A DNA stretch of 64,000 bases from Asanoa siamensis (GCF_016862555.1 NZ_BONE01000035.1:1-64000), one strand, 5' to 3'; counted from the stretch's first letter, positions 1 through 8,033 are shown. The notes: a model not told the origin generated them from the sequence alone. Numbers and translations: made by a program.

Positions 1-602
1 CCGAGGCCGACGGGTCGATCACGGTGCTCGCCGAGCGCTACCGGGGCAAGCGCTTCAACAGCCCCAACGACGTCGTCGAGCGGGCCGACGGCTCGATCTG
101 GTTCACCGACCCGAGCTACGGCATCACCACCGACTACGAGGGCCACCAGGCCGAGCCCGAGCTCGACGGCTGCCACGTCTACCGCACCGACCCGCACAAC
201 GGTGAGGTGCGGATGGTGGCCGACGACTTCGAGCGCCCCAACGGGCTCGCGTTCAGCGCCGACGAGCAGACCATCTACATCGCCGACACGCGGCGCAAGC
301 ACATCCGCCGGTTCAGCGTCGCCGAGAGCACCAACCTGATGGGCGGCGAGGTCTTCGCCACCTGCGACAACGGGTCGTTCGACGGGCTGCGGGTCGACGC
401 CAAGGGCCGGGTCTGGGCCGCCGCGCACGACGGCCTGCACTGCTTCTCCCCCGAGGGCGACCTGCTCGGCAAGCTGCTGGTGCCCGAGATCGTCAGCAAC
501 CTGACCTTCGGTGGGCCGCGGCTCAACCACCTGTTCATCACGGCCACCACGTCGGTCTACACGCTGCGGGTCAACTTCAACGGGGCGCGCTACCCCAGAT
601 AG
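1..602 (+). CDS. SMP-30/gluconolactonase-family protein (5' end outside window)
   Basis: The C-terminal 199 residues of a six-bladed beta-propeller lactonase are visible; the open frame runs to the window edge, so the start lies upstream. Family members hydrolyse sugar lactones or related esters using a divalent metal. The visible metal-site and blade motifs are FNSPNDVV followed by IWFTDPSYG, then RPNGLAFS with YIADT, and FDGLRVDAKGRVW. These are typical of the SMP-30/LRE group (PF08450). The end overlaps the convergent membrane-hydrolase gene by 13 bases. The family is clear; the substrate cannot be told. Confidence 0.85.
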   Translation, partial: EADGSITVLAERYRGKRFNSPNDVVERADGSIWFTDPSYGITTDYEGHQAEPELDGCHVYRTDPHNGEVRMVADDFERPNGLAFSADEQTIYIADTRRKHIRRFSVAESTNLMGGEVFATCDNGSFDGLRVDAKGRVWAAAHDGLHCFSPEGDLLGKLLVPEIVSNLTFGGPRLNHLFITATTSVYTLRVNFNGARYPR

Positions 603-1423
603 CCGCGGGCCACCGGGGCCAGCAGCAGATAGGCCGCCGCCAGGCCGAACAGGCCCATCGCCGGCACCATCAGCCAGCGCTCGACCGGGCCGCCGGCGCG
701 GAACCGCATGAACCGCGGCGTGCCCACCGTGCGCCAGGTGCAGCCGCGCACCCTCGCGGGCCAGAGCAGCGGGCTGCCCCAGTGGGTGAGCGAGTCGCCC
801 AGCGAGTGGGCCAGCGTTCCCCACCCCGCCGCGAGGCCGACCCACCACCAGGTGGCGCCCGGCTCCGCGACCTCGCGCACGGCGAGCGCACACACGACGG
901 CGGCGATGACCGACCCGAGCGCCGCCGTGTACTTGCGCGCCCGCCGCCCGCGCACCTGGCCCGGGATCAGCGCGTCGACGATCTCCGAGCGCAGGTGCGG
1001 CCGCAGGGCGCTGTGCGTGGCCAGCCAGACCGCGAAGCCGACGATGACGATGCTGGTGGTCACGCCCCACAGCTCGCCGGCCAGCGCGGCAGCCGCGGCG
1101 ATCGCGAGCGCGAACGGCACGGTGTGCGTGACGAGCCGGTGTCCACCCTGGCCGCGCTGGCGTTCACAGTGGTCACAGGTGGCCTTGCCGAACGCGGCGG
1201 CGGCGTCCGAGACGCCCCGGGAGATCATCCGGGTGATCGGCCCGAGGGTGCGGGACACCGTGGAGCCCGGGTGGTCGATGTCGGGCAGCAGCGCGAACCC
1301 CGCTGAGACGGCGGCACCGGCCACGATCGACAGTGGCGCGACCGAGTGGCCGGCCGCGACCACCCCCGCGCATCCGCCCAACCAACCGACAGCTCCGGAG
1401 AGCGCGTGCGACTTGCCCATCAT
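590..1423 (-). CDS. Membrane-bound metal-dependent hydrolase, YdjM/DUF457-like
   Basis: A 277-residue integral membrane protein. The N-terminus MMGKSHALSGA, the motif LLPDIDHPGS near residue 50 and HRLVTHT near 100 match the LexA-regulated YdjM-type predicted metal-dependent hydrolases (PF04307), whose His and Asp residues are thought to bind metal. Several hydrophobic helices are visible, including one near the C-terminus. A CDHC pair near residue 84 is an extra feature. Two ATGs are adjacent at the start (1423 and 1420); the second is better spaced from an upstream GGG. The cellular substrate is unknown, even for the family. Confidence 0.75.
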   Translation of the reverse strand: MMGKSHALSGAVGWLGGCAGVVAAGHSVAPLSIVAGAAVSAGFALLPDIDHPGSTVSRTLGPITRMISRGVSDAAAAFGKATCDHCERQRGQGGHRLVTHTVPFALAIAAAAALAGELWGVTTSIVIVGFAVWLATHSALRPHLRSEIVDALIPGQVRGRRARKYTAALGSVIAAVVCALAVREVAEPGATWWWVGLAAGWGTLAHSLGDSLTHWGSPLLWPARVRGCTWRTVGTPRFMRFRAGGPVERWLMVPAMGLFGLAAAYLLLAPVARGYLG

Positions 1424-1505
1424 GGACCCAGTATCAGCGGGGCGCGCCAGCGATCATGGGCACGACACACGTGAGATCAACTCGCGACGGTCGGATGCCC
1501 GACCG

Positions 1506-2555
1506 TCAGGGCCGGATGAGCCGGATGCCGTTGACCGGGGCGCGCACCATCGACATCAGCGCGGCCGGCGCCTCGTCGAGGGTCAGGTGGTCGGTGACCA
1601 GCTCCGCGGGCCGCACGGCGCCGGCCTGGACGAGCCGGAGCAGCTCCGGGTACGCGTGTGCCGGCATCCCGTGGCTGCCGAGCAGCTCGAGCTCGTACGC
1701 GATGACCCTGTCCATCGGCAACGCCGGCCGGCCCGTCACCGCCGGCAGCAGGCCCACCTGGACGTGCCGGCCACGGCGCCGCAGGCACTCGATCGAGGTG
1801 ACACAGGTGACCGACGAGCCGAGGGCGTCCAGCGACACGTGGGCACCGCCGCCCGTGCGCTCGCGGATCGCGGCGGCCACGTCGGCCGGGCCGCCGGGGA
1901 CGGCCGAGGCGTCGAAGACCTCCGCGGCGCCGGCGCGGGCGGCCAGTTCCAGGGCGCGCGGCGAGATGTCGACGGCGAGCACCCGGGCACCGGCGGCCGC
2001 GGCGACCATCACGGCCGACAGGCCCACGCCGCCGCAGCCGTGCACGACGACCCACTCGCCCGGCGCGACCCGGCCCTGGTGGACGACCGCGCGGAAGGCG
2101 GTGCCGAACCGGCAGCCGAGACTGACCGCCGCGGCGTCGCTGACCTCGTCGGGCAACTGGACCACGTTGACGTCGGCGTGCTCGACGGCCACGTACTCGG
2201 CGAACGAGCCCCACCTTGTGAAGCCCGGCTGGCTCTGGTGCTCGCAGACCTGCTGGTCACCGGCCAGGCAGCTCGGGCAGCGGCCGCAGGCGCAGATGAA
2301 CGGCACCGTGACGCGATCGCCGGCCCGCCACCGGGTGACGCCCGCGCCGACCTCGGTGATCACGCCGACGAACTCGTGGCCCGGCACGTGCGGCGGCACG
2401 ATGTCGGGGTCGTGCCCGCGCCAGCCGTGCCAGTCGCTGCGGCACAGCCCGGTCACCGACACCCGCAGCACGGCCCCACCGGGCGGCGGGGTCGGGTCGG
2501 GCACCTCCCGGACCACCGGAGGAGAGCCGAAAGCCTCGTAGAGAACGGCGCGCAC
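1506..2555 (-). CDS. Zinc-dependent alcohol dehydrogenase (MDR family)
   Basis: A 349-residue medium-chain dehydrogenase. Visible are the catalytic-zinc ligands (Cys38 in GLCRSDWHGW and His60-Glu61 in VPGHEFVG), the structural-zinc cysteine cluster CACGRCPSC plus a following Cys, and the Rossmann motif GCGGVGLSAV. It should oxidise an alcohol or reduce an aldehyde with NAD(P). It begins four bases after the TIGR03086 gene and is probably the last gene of the operon running down from about 5280. The substrate is not readable. The overall fold assignment is very secure. Confidence 0.88.
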   Translation of the reverse strand: MRAVLYEAFGSPPVVREVPDPTPPPGGAVLRVSVTGLCRSDWHGWRGHDPDIVPPHVPGHEFVGVITEVGAGVTRWRAGDRVTVPFICACGRCPSCLAGDQQVCEHQSQPGFTRWGSFAEYVAVEHADVNVVQLPDEVSDAAAVSLGCRFGTAFRAVVHQGRVAPGEWVVVHGCGGVGLSAVMVAAAAGARVLAVDISPRALELAARAGAAEVFDASAVPGGPADVAAAIRERTGGGAHVSLDALGSSVTCVTSIECLRRRGRHVQVGLLPAVTGRPALPMDRVIAYELELLGSHGMPAHAYPELLRLVQAGAVRPAELVTDHLTLDEAPAALMSMVRAPVNGIRLIRP

Positions 2556-2559
2556 GCGG

Positions 2560-3147
2560 TCAGGCTACGCCGGTCGGACCCCAGCCCGGATTTCGCCCGA
2601 ACGCCGCGATCAGCCGGTCCTGCGGGCCGGCCGTCGCCGGCACGTCGACCGCCGCGGCGATCGCCCCGCTGTCGCGGTAACCGGCCTCGTTGGCGGGGAA
2701 CCAGTCGGCCACCTCGCGGACCAGGTCCGCGTCGAGGGCCCGGTCGGCGCCGAGGGCCGCGGCGAGGTCCCAGCCGTGTACGACGTGGTCGGCGAGCAGC
2801 TGCCGCACGTACTCGTCGGCCGGTGTCATCCCGAACGACAGCTCGACCGTGCGGGACAGCGCGCCCGGCGCGCTCACCGCGGCGATCGACTCGGCCGCCG
2901 CGTCGCGGGCAGCCGTGACCGGGTCGGCGCCGAGCAGGTCGCCCTCGAACCGGTCGCCGACCGAGCCGAGGCTGGCCCCGTTGACCAGCGGCACCGACCA
3001 GCGGTCCTCGTAGACCAGGTGGTTGACCAGGTCGCGGACCGTCCAGTCCCGGCACGGCGTCGGCGCGGACCACTGGTCGGGGCGGATCCGGGCCACCTGG
3101 TCTCCGAACCCGGCCACGGCACGACGGTAGGCGGCGGCGAGCTCCAT
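2560..3147 (-). CDS. TIGR03086-family DinB/mycothiol-type metal-binding protein
   Basis: A 195-residue protein starting MELAAAYRRAV, with the segments TPCRDWTVRDLVNHLVYE and DHVVHGWDLAAALG that mark the actinobacterial TIGR03086 group of the maleylpyruvate-isomerase/DinB fold. The spaced histidines should bind one metal ion. In this superfamily the metal usually activates mycothiol for isomerisation or detoxification; which reaction happens here is unknown. It sits 19 bases after the MFS transporter and 4 bases before the alcohol dehydrogenase, so a role in handling a reactive small molecule is a reasonable inference. Confidence 0.82.
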   Translation of the reverse strand: MELAAAYRRAVAGFGDQVARIRPDQWSAPTPCRDWTVRDLVNHLVYEDRWSVPLVNGASLGSVGDRFEGDLLGADPVTAARDAAAESIAAVSAPGALSRTVELSFGMTPADEYVRQLLADHVVHGWDLAAALGADRALDADLVREVADWFPANEAGYRDSGAIAAAVDVPATAGPQDRLIAAFGRNPGWGPTGVA

Positions 3148-3166
3148 ACCGCCGATTCTGCGCGTT

Positions 3167-4414
3167 TCACCCCGGCCGCCGGGCCTGATCGGCGAAGTCG
3201 TCGGCGACCCGGGGCCGCAGCGCGCCGCGGCCCGCCCAGGCGAGCAGGGCGCCGACCGCGACCACGCCGACCGCGCAGGCGCCCGCGACGGTCAGCCCGT
3301 GCGGGGTGCCGAGCACCGGCGACAGCGCCGTGCCGGCCAGCGCCGAGCCACCCGCGAAGCCCAGGTAGACCGACGTGTTCACCCAGGTGAACGCCTCCGC
3401 CCGGGCCTCCTCCGGCGCGAGCTGGGCGACCAGCGTGAACTCCAGCGTCGTGGTCGGCGCGACGAACAGCCCGGCGAAGACCAGCAGCACCGCGAGCGAC
3501 CAGAGGTTCTGCTGGAGCAGGAGCACGCCGAACCCGACGACGTTGAGGAGCATGAGGATCCCGTACTGGCGCCAGGGCGGGGTGCGGAACGTCCGGCTGA
3601 CGTACCAGAGGCCGCCGACGATCGAGCCGATGCTCCACACCGCGATCAGCAGCCCGGCCTCGTCGGCGTGGCCCTCGACCGCCGCGTGGGCCGGGATCGC
3701 GACCTCCAGCATCCCGTATGCGACCGAGCCGAGGCCCGCGACCGTGAGCACGACCAGCATCCCGGCCGACCGCACGGGGCTGGTCCGGCGCCGGCCCGGC
3801 GCGGGGGCGGGCCAGCCCTGGCGGACCGGCCGCGCCGTCGCGAGGCCGATCGAGCCGGCGGCGGTCACCGCGGCCGCGACGAGCGTCGCCGCGTACGCGT
3901 CGGCGAACGCGGTGATCAGCCCGACCACCGCCGGCCCGATCACGTAGGTCAGCTCGACGGCGATCGCGTCCAGCGCGTACGCGGTGCGCACCTGCTCGGG
4001 TTCCGGCGCGATGCGCGGCAGCACCGCCCGCGTGACGGGATCGATCGGCGGGTTGACCGCCCCGGCGAGCCCGGCCAGCACGATCGCCACCCAGGCCGGG
4101 GCGCCGCCGCGCAGCGCGACCACCAGCACGACCAGCAGCGCCGCCTGCGCCGGGCCGCACCAGGCCAGCACGGCGGCGGCCCGGCCCCGGTCGGCGAGCC
4201 GGCCGAGGAACGGGCCGACCAGCGCGGTCAGGGCCGAGTTGGCCGCGGTGGCCAGGCCGGCCGCGCCGTACGAGCCGGTGCCGGCCGCGACGACCAGCAC
4301 GAACAGCAGCGTGAGCATGCCGATCGGCAGGCGGCCGACGAGCGACGGCACCGCGATCCGGACGAACCCGGGCGTGCGGAACAGGTCGCGGTAGCGACGC
4401 AGACCCGGCCGCAC
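3167..4414 (-). CDS. MFS transporter
   Basis: A membrane protein of 415 residues if started at the GTG at 4414, two bases after the stop of the upstream gene. The frame stays open far upstream, but those residues are low-complexity shadow sequence. From FRTPGFVRIAVPSLVGRLPIG onward there is a regular succession of about 12 hydrophobic helices, with GRLADR (a MFS loop 2-3 motif) after helix 2. The arrangement and the early SLVGRLPIGM segment resemble drug-efflux type MFS proteins of actinomycetes. It is co-directional with the unknown upstream gene and the TIGR03086 gene. Substrate unknown. Confidence 0.8.
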   Translation of the reverse strand: MRPGLRRYRDLFRTPGFVRIAVPSLVGRLPIGMLTLLFVLVVAAGTGSYGAAGLATAANSALTALVGPFLGRLADRGRAAAVLAWCGPAQAALLVVLVVALRGGAPAWVAIVLAGLAGAVNPPIDPVTRAVLPRIAPEPEQVRTAYALDAIAVELTYVIGPAVVGLITAFADAYAATLVAAAVTAAGSIGLATARPVRQGWPAPAPGRRRTSPVRSAGMLVVLTVAGLGSVAYGMLEVAIPAHAAVEGHADEAGLLIAVWSIGSIVGGLWYVSRTFRTPPWRQYGILMLLNVVGFGVLLLQQNLWSLAVLLVFAGLFVAPTTTLEFTLVAQLAPEEARAEAFTWVNTSVYLGFAGGSALAGTALSPVLGTPHGLTVAGACAVGVVAVGALLAWAGRGALRPRVADDFADQARRPG

Positions 4415-4416
4415 CG

Positions 4417-5280
4417 TCAGCCGGCGAGGTCGCGCAGGCGGAGCAGCTCGTCGACCGCGCTGTCGGGCAGGTCGCCCGGGTGGTCGGCGAGGATTCGCGG
4501 GGTGGCCAGCAGCGTGTCGTGCCGGCCGGGCGGGCCGGCGAGCACCGGCCACAGGCCGACGTTGGCGCACGACTCGGCCGCCTCCGTCGCCCAGCCGGGC
4601 GGGTCCACCATGGACACGAACGCGCCGCCCTCGACGGACAGGATCAGGTGGCTGGCCACCAGCGCGGTGGTCAGCGCGACCTCGTCGCCGTCGGCGCCGG
4701 CCCGGGTGCGGTTCTCCACCCAAACCCGCAGCCGCAGCGCGGGTCGCGGCGCCGGCACCGGCTGGGCGCTGACGTTGAGCATCGCGCACAGCGGCCGGCG
4801 CTGCCGGACCATCTGGCCGACCAGCGCGCCGCGGGAGTCGTGCAACTCGGTGCGGTCGAAGCCGCCGGGGACCCGGACCGTGTGCCGGGCGCCGGCGCCG
4901 CGCAGCGTCACGTCGTCGACCTCGAAGCACATCTCGTGCTCGACCGGCTCGTCCCACGAGGCGATCGCGGTGCCGTCGACGTCGAGCGAGCCCACCGCCT
5001 TGAACCGGCCCTGTTCCGGGAGCCAGCGGTAGACGGTGCGGCGCCGTACCTGCAGGAACCGCAGCAGCACCCGGACCCGGACGTGACCCGCGGCCTCGAC
5101 CAGGCACTCGGTCTGCGCGACGGCGGACAGCGACTCGTCGTCGGCCGCGCGGTCGGCCGGCATCAGCACCCCGCACCGCCAGCGGCTGGGATCGCGGTGA
5201 CCGGCGGCCCGGTAGGGACGGAGCACCGGGCCCGCACCGAGGACGGTGTCGGCGATGGTCCGGGCCGCGTCGATATCCAT
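4417..5280 (-). CDS. Conserved hypothetical protein (VLRPYRAAG-type N-terminus)
   Basis: A soluble protein of 287 residues with the start set at ATG 5280 (MDIDAARTIADTVL); an in-frame ATG at 5316 adds an unlikely arginine-rich leader. The N-terminal segment VLRPYRAAGHRDPSRWRCGV resembles, from memory, actinobacterial proteins found beside group 5 [NiFe]-hydrogenase genes, which carry a similar LYPYR...RW.FGV block. No hydrogenase gene is in this window, so the link is only suggestive. No catalytic motif was recognised. It is the first gene of the operon with the MFS exporter, which starts two bases after it. Confidence 0.6.
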   Translation of the reverse strand: MDIDAARTIADTVLGAGPVLRPYRAAGHRDPSRWRCGVLMPADRAADDESLSAVAQTECLVEAAGHVRVRVLLRFLQVRRRTVYRWLPEQGRFKAVGSLDVDGTAIASWDEPVEHEMCFEVDDVTLRGAGARHTVRVPGGFDRTELHDSRGALVGQMVRQRRPLCAMLNVSAQPVPAPRPALRLRVWVENRTRAGADGDEVALTTALVASHLILSVEGGAFVSMVDPPGWATEAAESCANVGLWPVLAGPPGRHDTLLATPRILADHPGDLPDSAVDELLRLRDLAG

Positions 5281-5403
5281 GAGCGCTGCTGCACCTCGGT
5301 CTCTCTGGCGGGACATCCACGGGGCAGCGCGGTTGGTGGTCGGGGGGTCTCACCGGGCAAAAGCGATCATGTCGACCGTTTCGGCCAGCATAAGCCGGGC
5401 GCG

Positions 5404-5427
5404 GTGGATCGCTCAAGAGCGCTCCAC
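5404..5427. promoter_or_regulatory. Near-perfect palindrome, candidate operator
   Basis: Two 11-base arms, GTGGATCGCTC and GAGCGCTCCAC, are separated by AA and match at 10 of 11 pairs. The element lies between the divergent hypothetical/MFS operon (starting at 5280) and the XRE regulator gene (starting at 5548). A regulator binding site is the natural reading, and the adjacent XRE protein is a candidate binder. No clear -35/-10 pair was fixed nearby. Confidence 0.4.
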
Positions 5428-5547
5428 TGTGTCGTCCGGGCACCCGTTCACCCGCACGGATGACCAGCCCGGTCACCGCTTGCGGCACTCGCCGATGCCG
5501 CGAAAACTAGGGAGCCGCCAACCTCCGTCGTGGAAGGCGGCGATCGC

Positions 5548-5841
5548 GTGGACGCGCCGGACGACCTGTCGAGTGACCGCACCGCGGAGCGGGCCTGGAT
5601 CTGTGCCCGCCGCATCCGCGAGCGCCGGCGGCAACTCGACCTCACCCAGACCGACCTCGCCACCCTGCTGGCCAGGCGCGGGCTGCCGTTGACCAACCGC
5701 ACGGTCAGCGCCATGGAGAACGGCCGCCGGCTCGACCTGGGCAAGCTGCCCGACCTGGCGGAAGCGCTGACCTGCTCGGTCACCTACCTGCTCGGGCTGA
5801 CCCGCGACCCGACCCGCTGGGAACCCGACAAGACCAACTAG
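5548..5841 (+). CDS. XRE-family helix-turn-helix regulator
   Basis: A 97-residue DNA-binding protein. The HTH spans roughly residues 20-75: RRQLDLTQTDLATLL followed by LTNRTVSAMENGRRLDLGKL, the recognition-helix pattern of Cro/CI-type proteins, then a short tail without an effector domain. The GTG at 5548 is chosen because GGAAGG (5532-5537) sits ten bases before it; a second in-frame GTG at 5530 would overlap that motif. It is divergent from the operon at 4417-5280 across a palindrome and converges with the methyltransferase gene (4-base overlap). A local or autoregulatory repressor is likely. Confidence 0.8.
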   Translation: MDAPDDLSSDRTAERAWICARRIRERRRQLDLTQTDLATLLARRGLPLTNRTVSAMENGRRLDLGKLPDLAEALTCSVTYLLGLTRDPTRWEPDKTN

Positions 5842-6479
5842 GGCAGGCGCCAGACCGAGGTCCGCTTCGTCGTGACGCTCTCCAGGGCCATGGTGGTCGG
5901 CACCGCGTAGGACGCGACCTCGGTGCCCGCCGCGCCCGGCCGGAAGGCACGACCGGGATCGCCCGCGTACGCGTCGGCGCCGGCCTTGCGGGCCCGGCGG
6001 AGGAAGCCGAACATCCGGGTCGCGAACGCCTGGCTGTAGAAGACGTCGCCGGCCAGCACCACGTCGGCGTCGGCGGGCCCGTCGAGGATGTCGGCCCGTT
6101 CGGCCGTGACGTCGACGCCGTTGGCCGCCGCGTTGACACCGACGGCGGCGATCGCCAGCGGGTCGATGTCGACGGCCCGCACCGACGCCGCCCCGGCCTT
6201 CGCCGCCGCGATGCCGACCAGGCCCGAGCCGCACGCCACGTCGAGCACCCGGCGGCCGGCCACGACCTCCGGGTGGTCCAGCACGTAGCGGGCCAGCGCC
6301 TGGCCGCCGGCCCAGGCGAACGCCCAGAACGGCGGTGGCTGCTCGCTGCGGAACTGGCCCTCGGTCAGCTCCCACAGCCCGATCGGCTCGTCGGCCTGGT
6401 GCAGGACGATCTCCGGTGTCAGCGGCACCGGACCCAGGCGGGCGTGCAGCCGGACGAACGCGTCAACGAGATCGGTCAT
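5838..6479 (-). CDS. Class I SAM-dependent methyltransferase (nicotinamide N-methylase-like)
   Basis: A 213-residue protein starting at ATG 6479, which shares one base with the bioD stop (TGATG). The SAM-binding core is clear: VLDVACGSGLVGIAAAKAG (motif I), VRAVDIDPLAI (acidic loop) and ADVVLAGDVFYS (motif IV). The FWAFAWAGGQALARYVLDHP segment before motif I is typical of the COG3897/Nnt1-like and protein-lysine methyltransferase group. The substrate is uncertain: a small molecule or a protein lysine. Tight coupling to bioD suggests co-expression; no biotin-carrier function can be claimed from sequence. Confidence 0.75.
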   Translation of the reverse strand: MTDLVDAFVRLHARLGPVPLTPEIVLHQADEPIGLWELTEGQFRSEQPPPFWAFAWAGGQALARYVLDHPEVVAGRRVLDVACGSGLVGIAAAKAGAASVRAVDIDPLAIAAVGVNAAANGVDVTAERADILDGPADADVVLAGDVFYSQAFATRMFGFLRRARKAGADAYAGDPGRAFRPGAAGTEVASYAVPTTMALESVTTKRTSVWRLP

Positions 6480-7216
6480 CAGTCGATGTTCTCCGCCCAG
6501 GCGCGCCAGTCGTCGAGCACCCCGTGCAGGGTCGGCGTGAGCCAGCCGGGCGCGGAACGGCCGAACACGCCCGGCTCCATCGAGCCCGCGCCGTCGGGCA
6601 GCACGCCGACCAGGTTGTCGACGAGGTCCGAGAGGTTGGACCAGTGCGCGAGCTCCGGCTCGGCGGGCCACGCCCCGAGCACGACCCCGGCCGTCACGGC
6701 GCGCCGGTGCAGCGCCTCGAGCGTGAGCGCGATGTGGTTGAGCGTGCCGGACCCGGCGCGGGCCACGACGACGGCCGGCGCGTCCAGCGAGACGGCGAGG
6801 TCGGCGACGGTCCACGGCTCGCCGGACGGGCGCAGCCCCATCGGCACGAGCAACCCGCCGGCGCCGTCGACCAGCACCACGTCGTGCTTGCCGGCCTCCT
6901 CGCGCACGGCGTCGACCACCGCGTAGAGCTCCAGCGGCTCCACCTGGGCGATCCTGGCGGCGGCCAGCGGCGAGAGGGGCTCGGGATAGCTCGCGAGCAG
7001 GCGGGCGGTCGCCGGCGCCGCCAGCGCGCGCACCATGTCCACGTCGGACGGACGGCCGTCGGGCAGGCCCGTCTGCCCCGGCTTGACCACGGCGACGCGC
7101 AACCCGGCGGCCTGGGCCGCGACCGCCACCGCCGCGGTCGCGATGGTCTTCCCCACACCGTTGTCGGTGCCGGTGACCAGAACAGGGCCGGTCCACGCGT
7201 CGCTCACGCCGCGCAC
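6479..7216 (-). CDS. bioD: Dethiobiotin synthase BioD
   Basis: A 245-residue ATP-dependent carboxylase-type ligase that closes the ureido ring of dethiobiotin from 7,8-diaminopelargonate, the penultimate step of biotin synthesis, in the cytoplasm. Visible motifs are the P-loop GTDNGVGKT near residue 16, VVKPGQTG, and VVLVDGAGGLLVP, all standard for BioD. No bioA, bioB or bioF is nearby, so the gene stands apart from the usual biotin operon. Its stop overlaps the start of the downstream methyltransferase. The start (7216) is an N-terminal guess; GVSDAWTGPVLVTG follows. Confidence 0.9.
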   Translation of the reverse strand: MRGVSDAWTGPVLVTGTDNGVGKTIATAAVAVAAQAAGLRVAVVKPGQTGLPDGRPSDVDMVRALAAPATARLLASYPEPLSPLAAARIAQVEPLELYAVVDAVREEAGKHDVVLVDGAGGLLVPMGLRPSGEPWTVADLAVSLDAPAVVVARAGSGTLNHIALTLEALHRRAVTAGVVLGAWPAEPELAHWSNLSDLVDNLVGVLPDGAGSMEPGVFGRSAPGWLTPTLHGVLDDWRAWAENID

Positions 7217-7258
7217 TTCACCACAAGGTGCACTGCCTGGTCAAAACCACGCACGCGG

Positions 7259-7759
7259 TCAGTCGGCGAGGTCTTCGGCCAGGAGGTCGAGCAGCAGGCC
7301 GTCGTGGAAGGTGCCGTCGGGCCCGCGCTCGTAGGCGCGCAGCACGCCGACCTTGCGGAAACCCACCTTCTCGTACGCCCGGACGGCCGCCGTGTTGGCC
7401 GCGGCGGGGTCGATCACCAGCCGGTGGTGGCCCACGGTGCGGATGAGGTGCTTGGCCATCGTGCGGACGGCGTCGGTGCCGATGCCCTTGCCGTGCGCGG
7501 TCGGCTCGAGGTAGATGTCCATGCCCGCGTGCCGGTACATGGGGTCCTCCTCCTCGTAGGTCTGCACGGCGCCGATGATGCGCCCGTCGACCTCCACGAC
7601 GAAGGTGCGGTCGATGTCCTCGGCCACGGCCGCGGGATAGTCCTCCTCGGGACCCCACCAGAGGGTGACCTCGGGGGCCGACCGGATCACGGCGAGGGGC
7701 GCTATGTCGGCGTCGGTCGCCGGACGGAGAACCACGTACGCGCCGGTCAACGTCGTCAT
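7259..7759 (-). CDS. AAC(6')-like GNAT acetyltransferase
   Basis: A 166-residue GNAT enzyme starting MTTLTGAYVVLRPATDADI; an AAGG motif lies upstream of ATG 7759. The acetyl-CoA loop region reads MDIYLEPTAHGKGIGTDAVR, and YEKVGFRKVGVLRAYERGPDG is close to the C-terminal pattern of aminoglycoside 6'-N-acetyltransferases of the AacA4/AacA34 type and to related siderophore or lysine acetyltransferases. An aminoglycoside-modifying function is possible for this group but unproven here. It ends 42 bases before bioD, in the same direction, and may share transcription with it. Confidence 0.75.
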   Translation of the reverse strand: MTTLTGAYVVLRPATDADIAPLAVIRSAPEVTLWWGPEEDYPAAVAEDIDRTFVVEVDGRIIGAVQTYEEEDPMYRHAGMDIYLEPTAHGKGIGTDAVRTMAKHLIRTVGHHRLVIDPAAANTAAVRAYEKVGFRKVGVLRAYERGPDGTFHDGLLLDLLAEDLAD

Positions 7760-7903
7760 CCTTGGAAGGCTATCTCCGGCTGGAAGCTCGCCGCGCCCGG
7801 TTTTCCCATCGGCCTCACCGGCCTCCCGTTCCGCACTCCGGTACCAGCGCTTATGGCCTTTCGGCCGGGACGAGACGGTGTAATCGGGCACTAAACTCGT
7901 CGC

Positions 7904-7978
7904 TGTCCGTGGAGCCGCGCGCGACTACGCGCAGCGGAGGACACGAGGGGGCGGATGTGGGCGCATCCGCCCCCTTTT
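7904..7978 (+). ncRNA. Candidate intergenic small RNA
   Basis: A possible -10 box TAAACT (7892-7897) precedes about 75 bases that form two stem-loops: 7915-7937 (CCGCGCGC, loop GACTAC, GCGC-A-GCGG with one bulged A) and a terminator hairpin with a T-tract at 7947-7978. The linker carries a GGAGGA run (7936-7941) that would be single-stranded. No convincing -35 hexamer is visible and the next plus-strand gene is 2 kb away, so an independent RNA is likelier than a leader. The transcription start is inferred from the -10 alone. No Rfam family was recognised. Confidence 0.45.
7947..7978 (+). terminator. Rho-independent terminator
   Basis: Arms GGGGGCGGATG (7947-7957) and CATCCGCCCCC (7964-7974) pair perfectly over 11 bp around a six-base loop and are followed by TTTT on the plus strand only. 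The strand of the T-tract shows that plus-strand transcription ends here, although no plus-strand protein gene precedes it. Confidence 0.8.
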
Positions 7979-7995
7979 CATGCCCTGACACACCC

Positions 7996-8028
7996 GCGGG
8001 CGCGACGCCGAACCGGCATCGCGCCCGC
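7996..8028. repeat. Long GC-rich hairpin
   Basis: Arms GCGGGCGCGA (7996-8005) and TCGCGCCCGC (8019-8028) pair perfectly; inside them GCCG/CGGC extends the stem after one C-A mismatch, leaving a three-base loop. It could act as a bidirectional terminator for the minus-strand ACT-GNAT gene at 8135, but no T-tract is present on either side. Confidence 0.6.
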
Positions 8029-8033
8029 GAGGA

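Noticed and set aside
708-2918. 736-residue plus-strand open frame opposite the hydrolase and dehydrogenase genes
   Set aside because: It is antisense to well-supported genes, is rich in Arg, Pro, Ala and Gly with no domain pattern, and arises from high GC codon bias.
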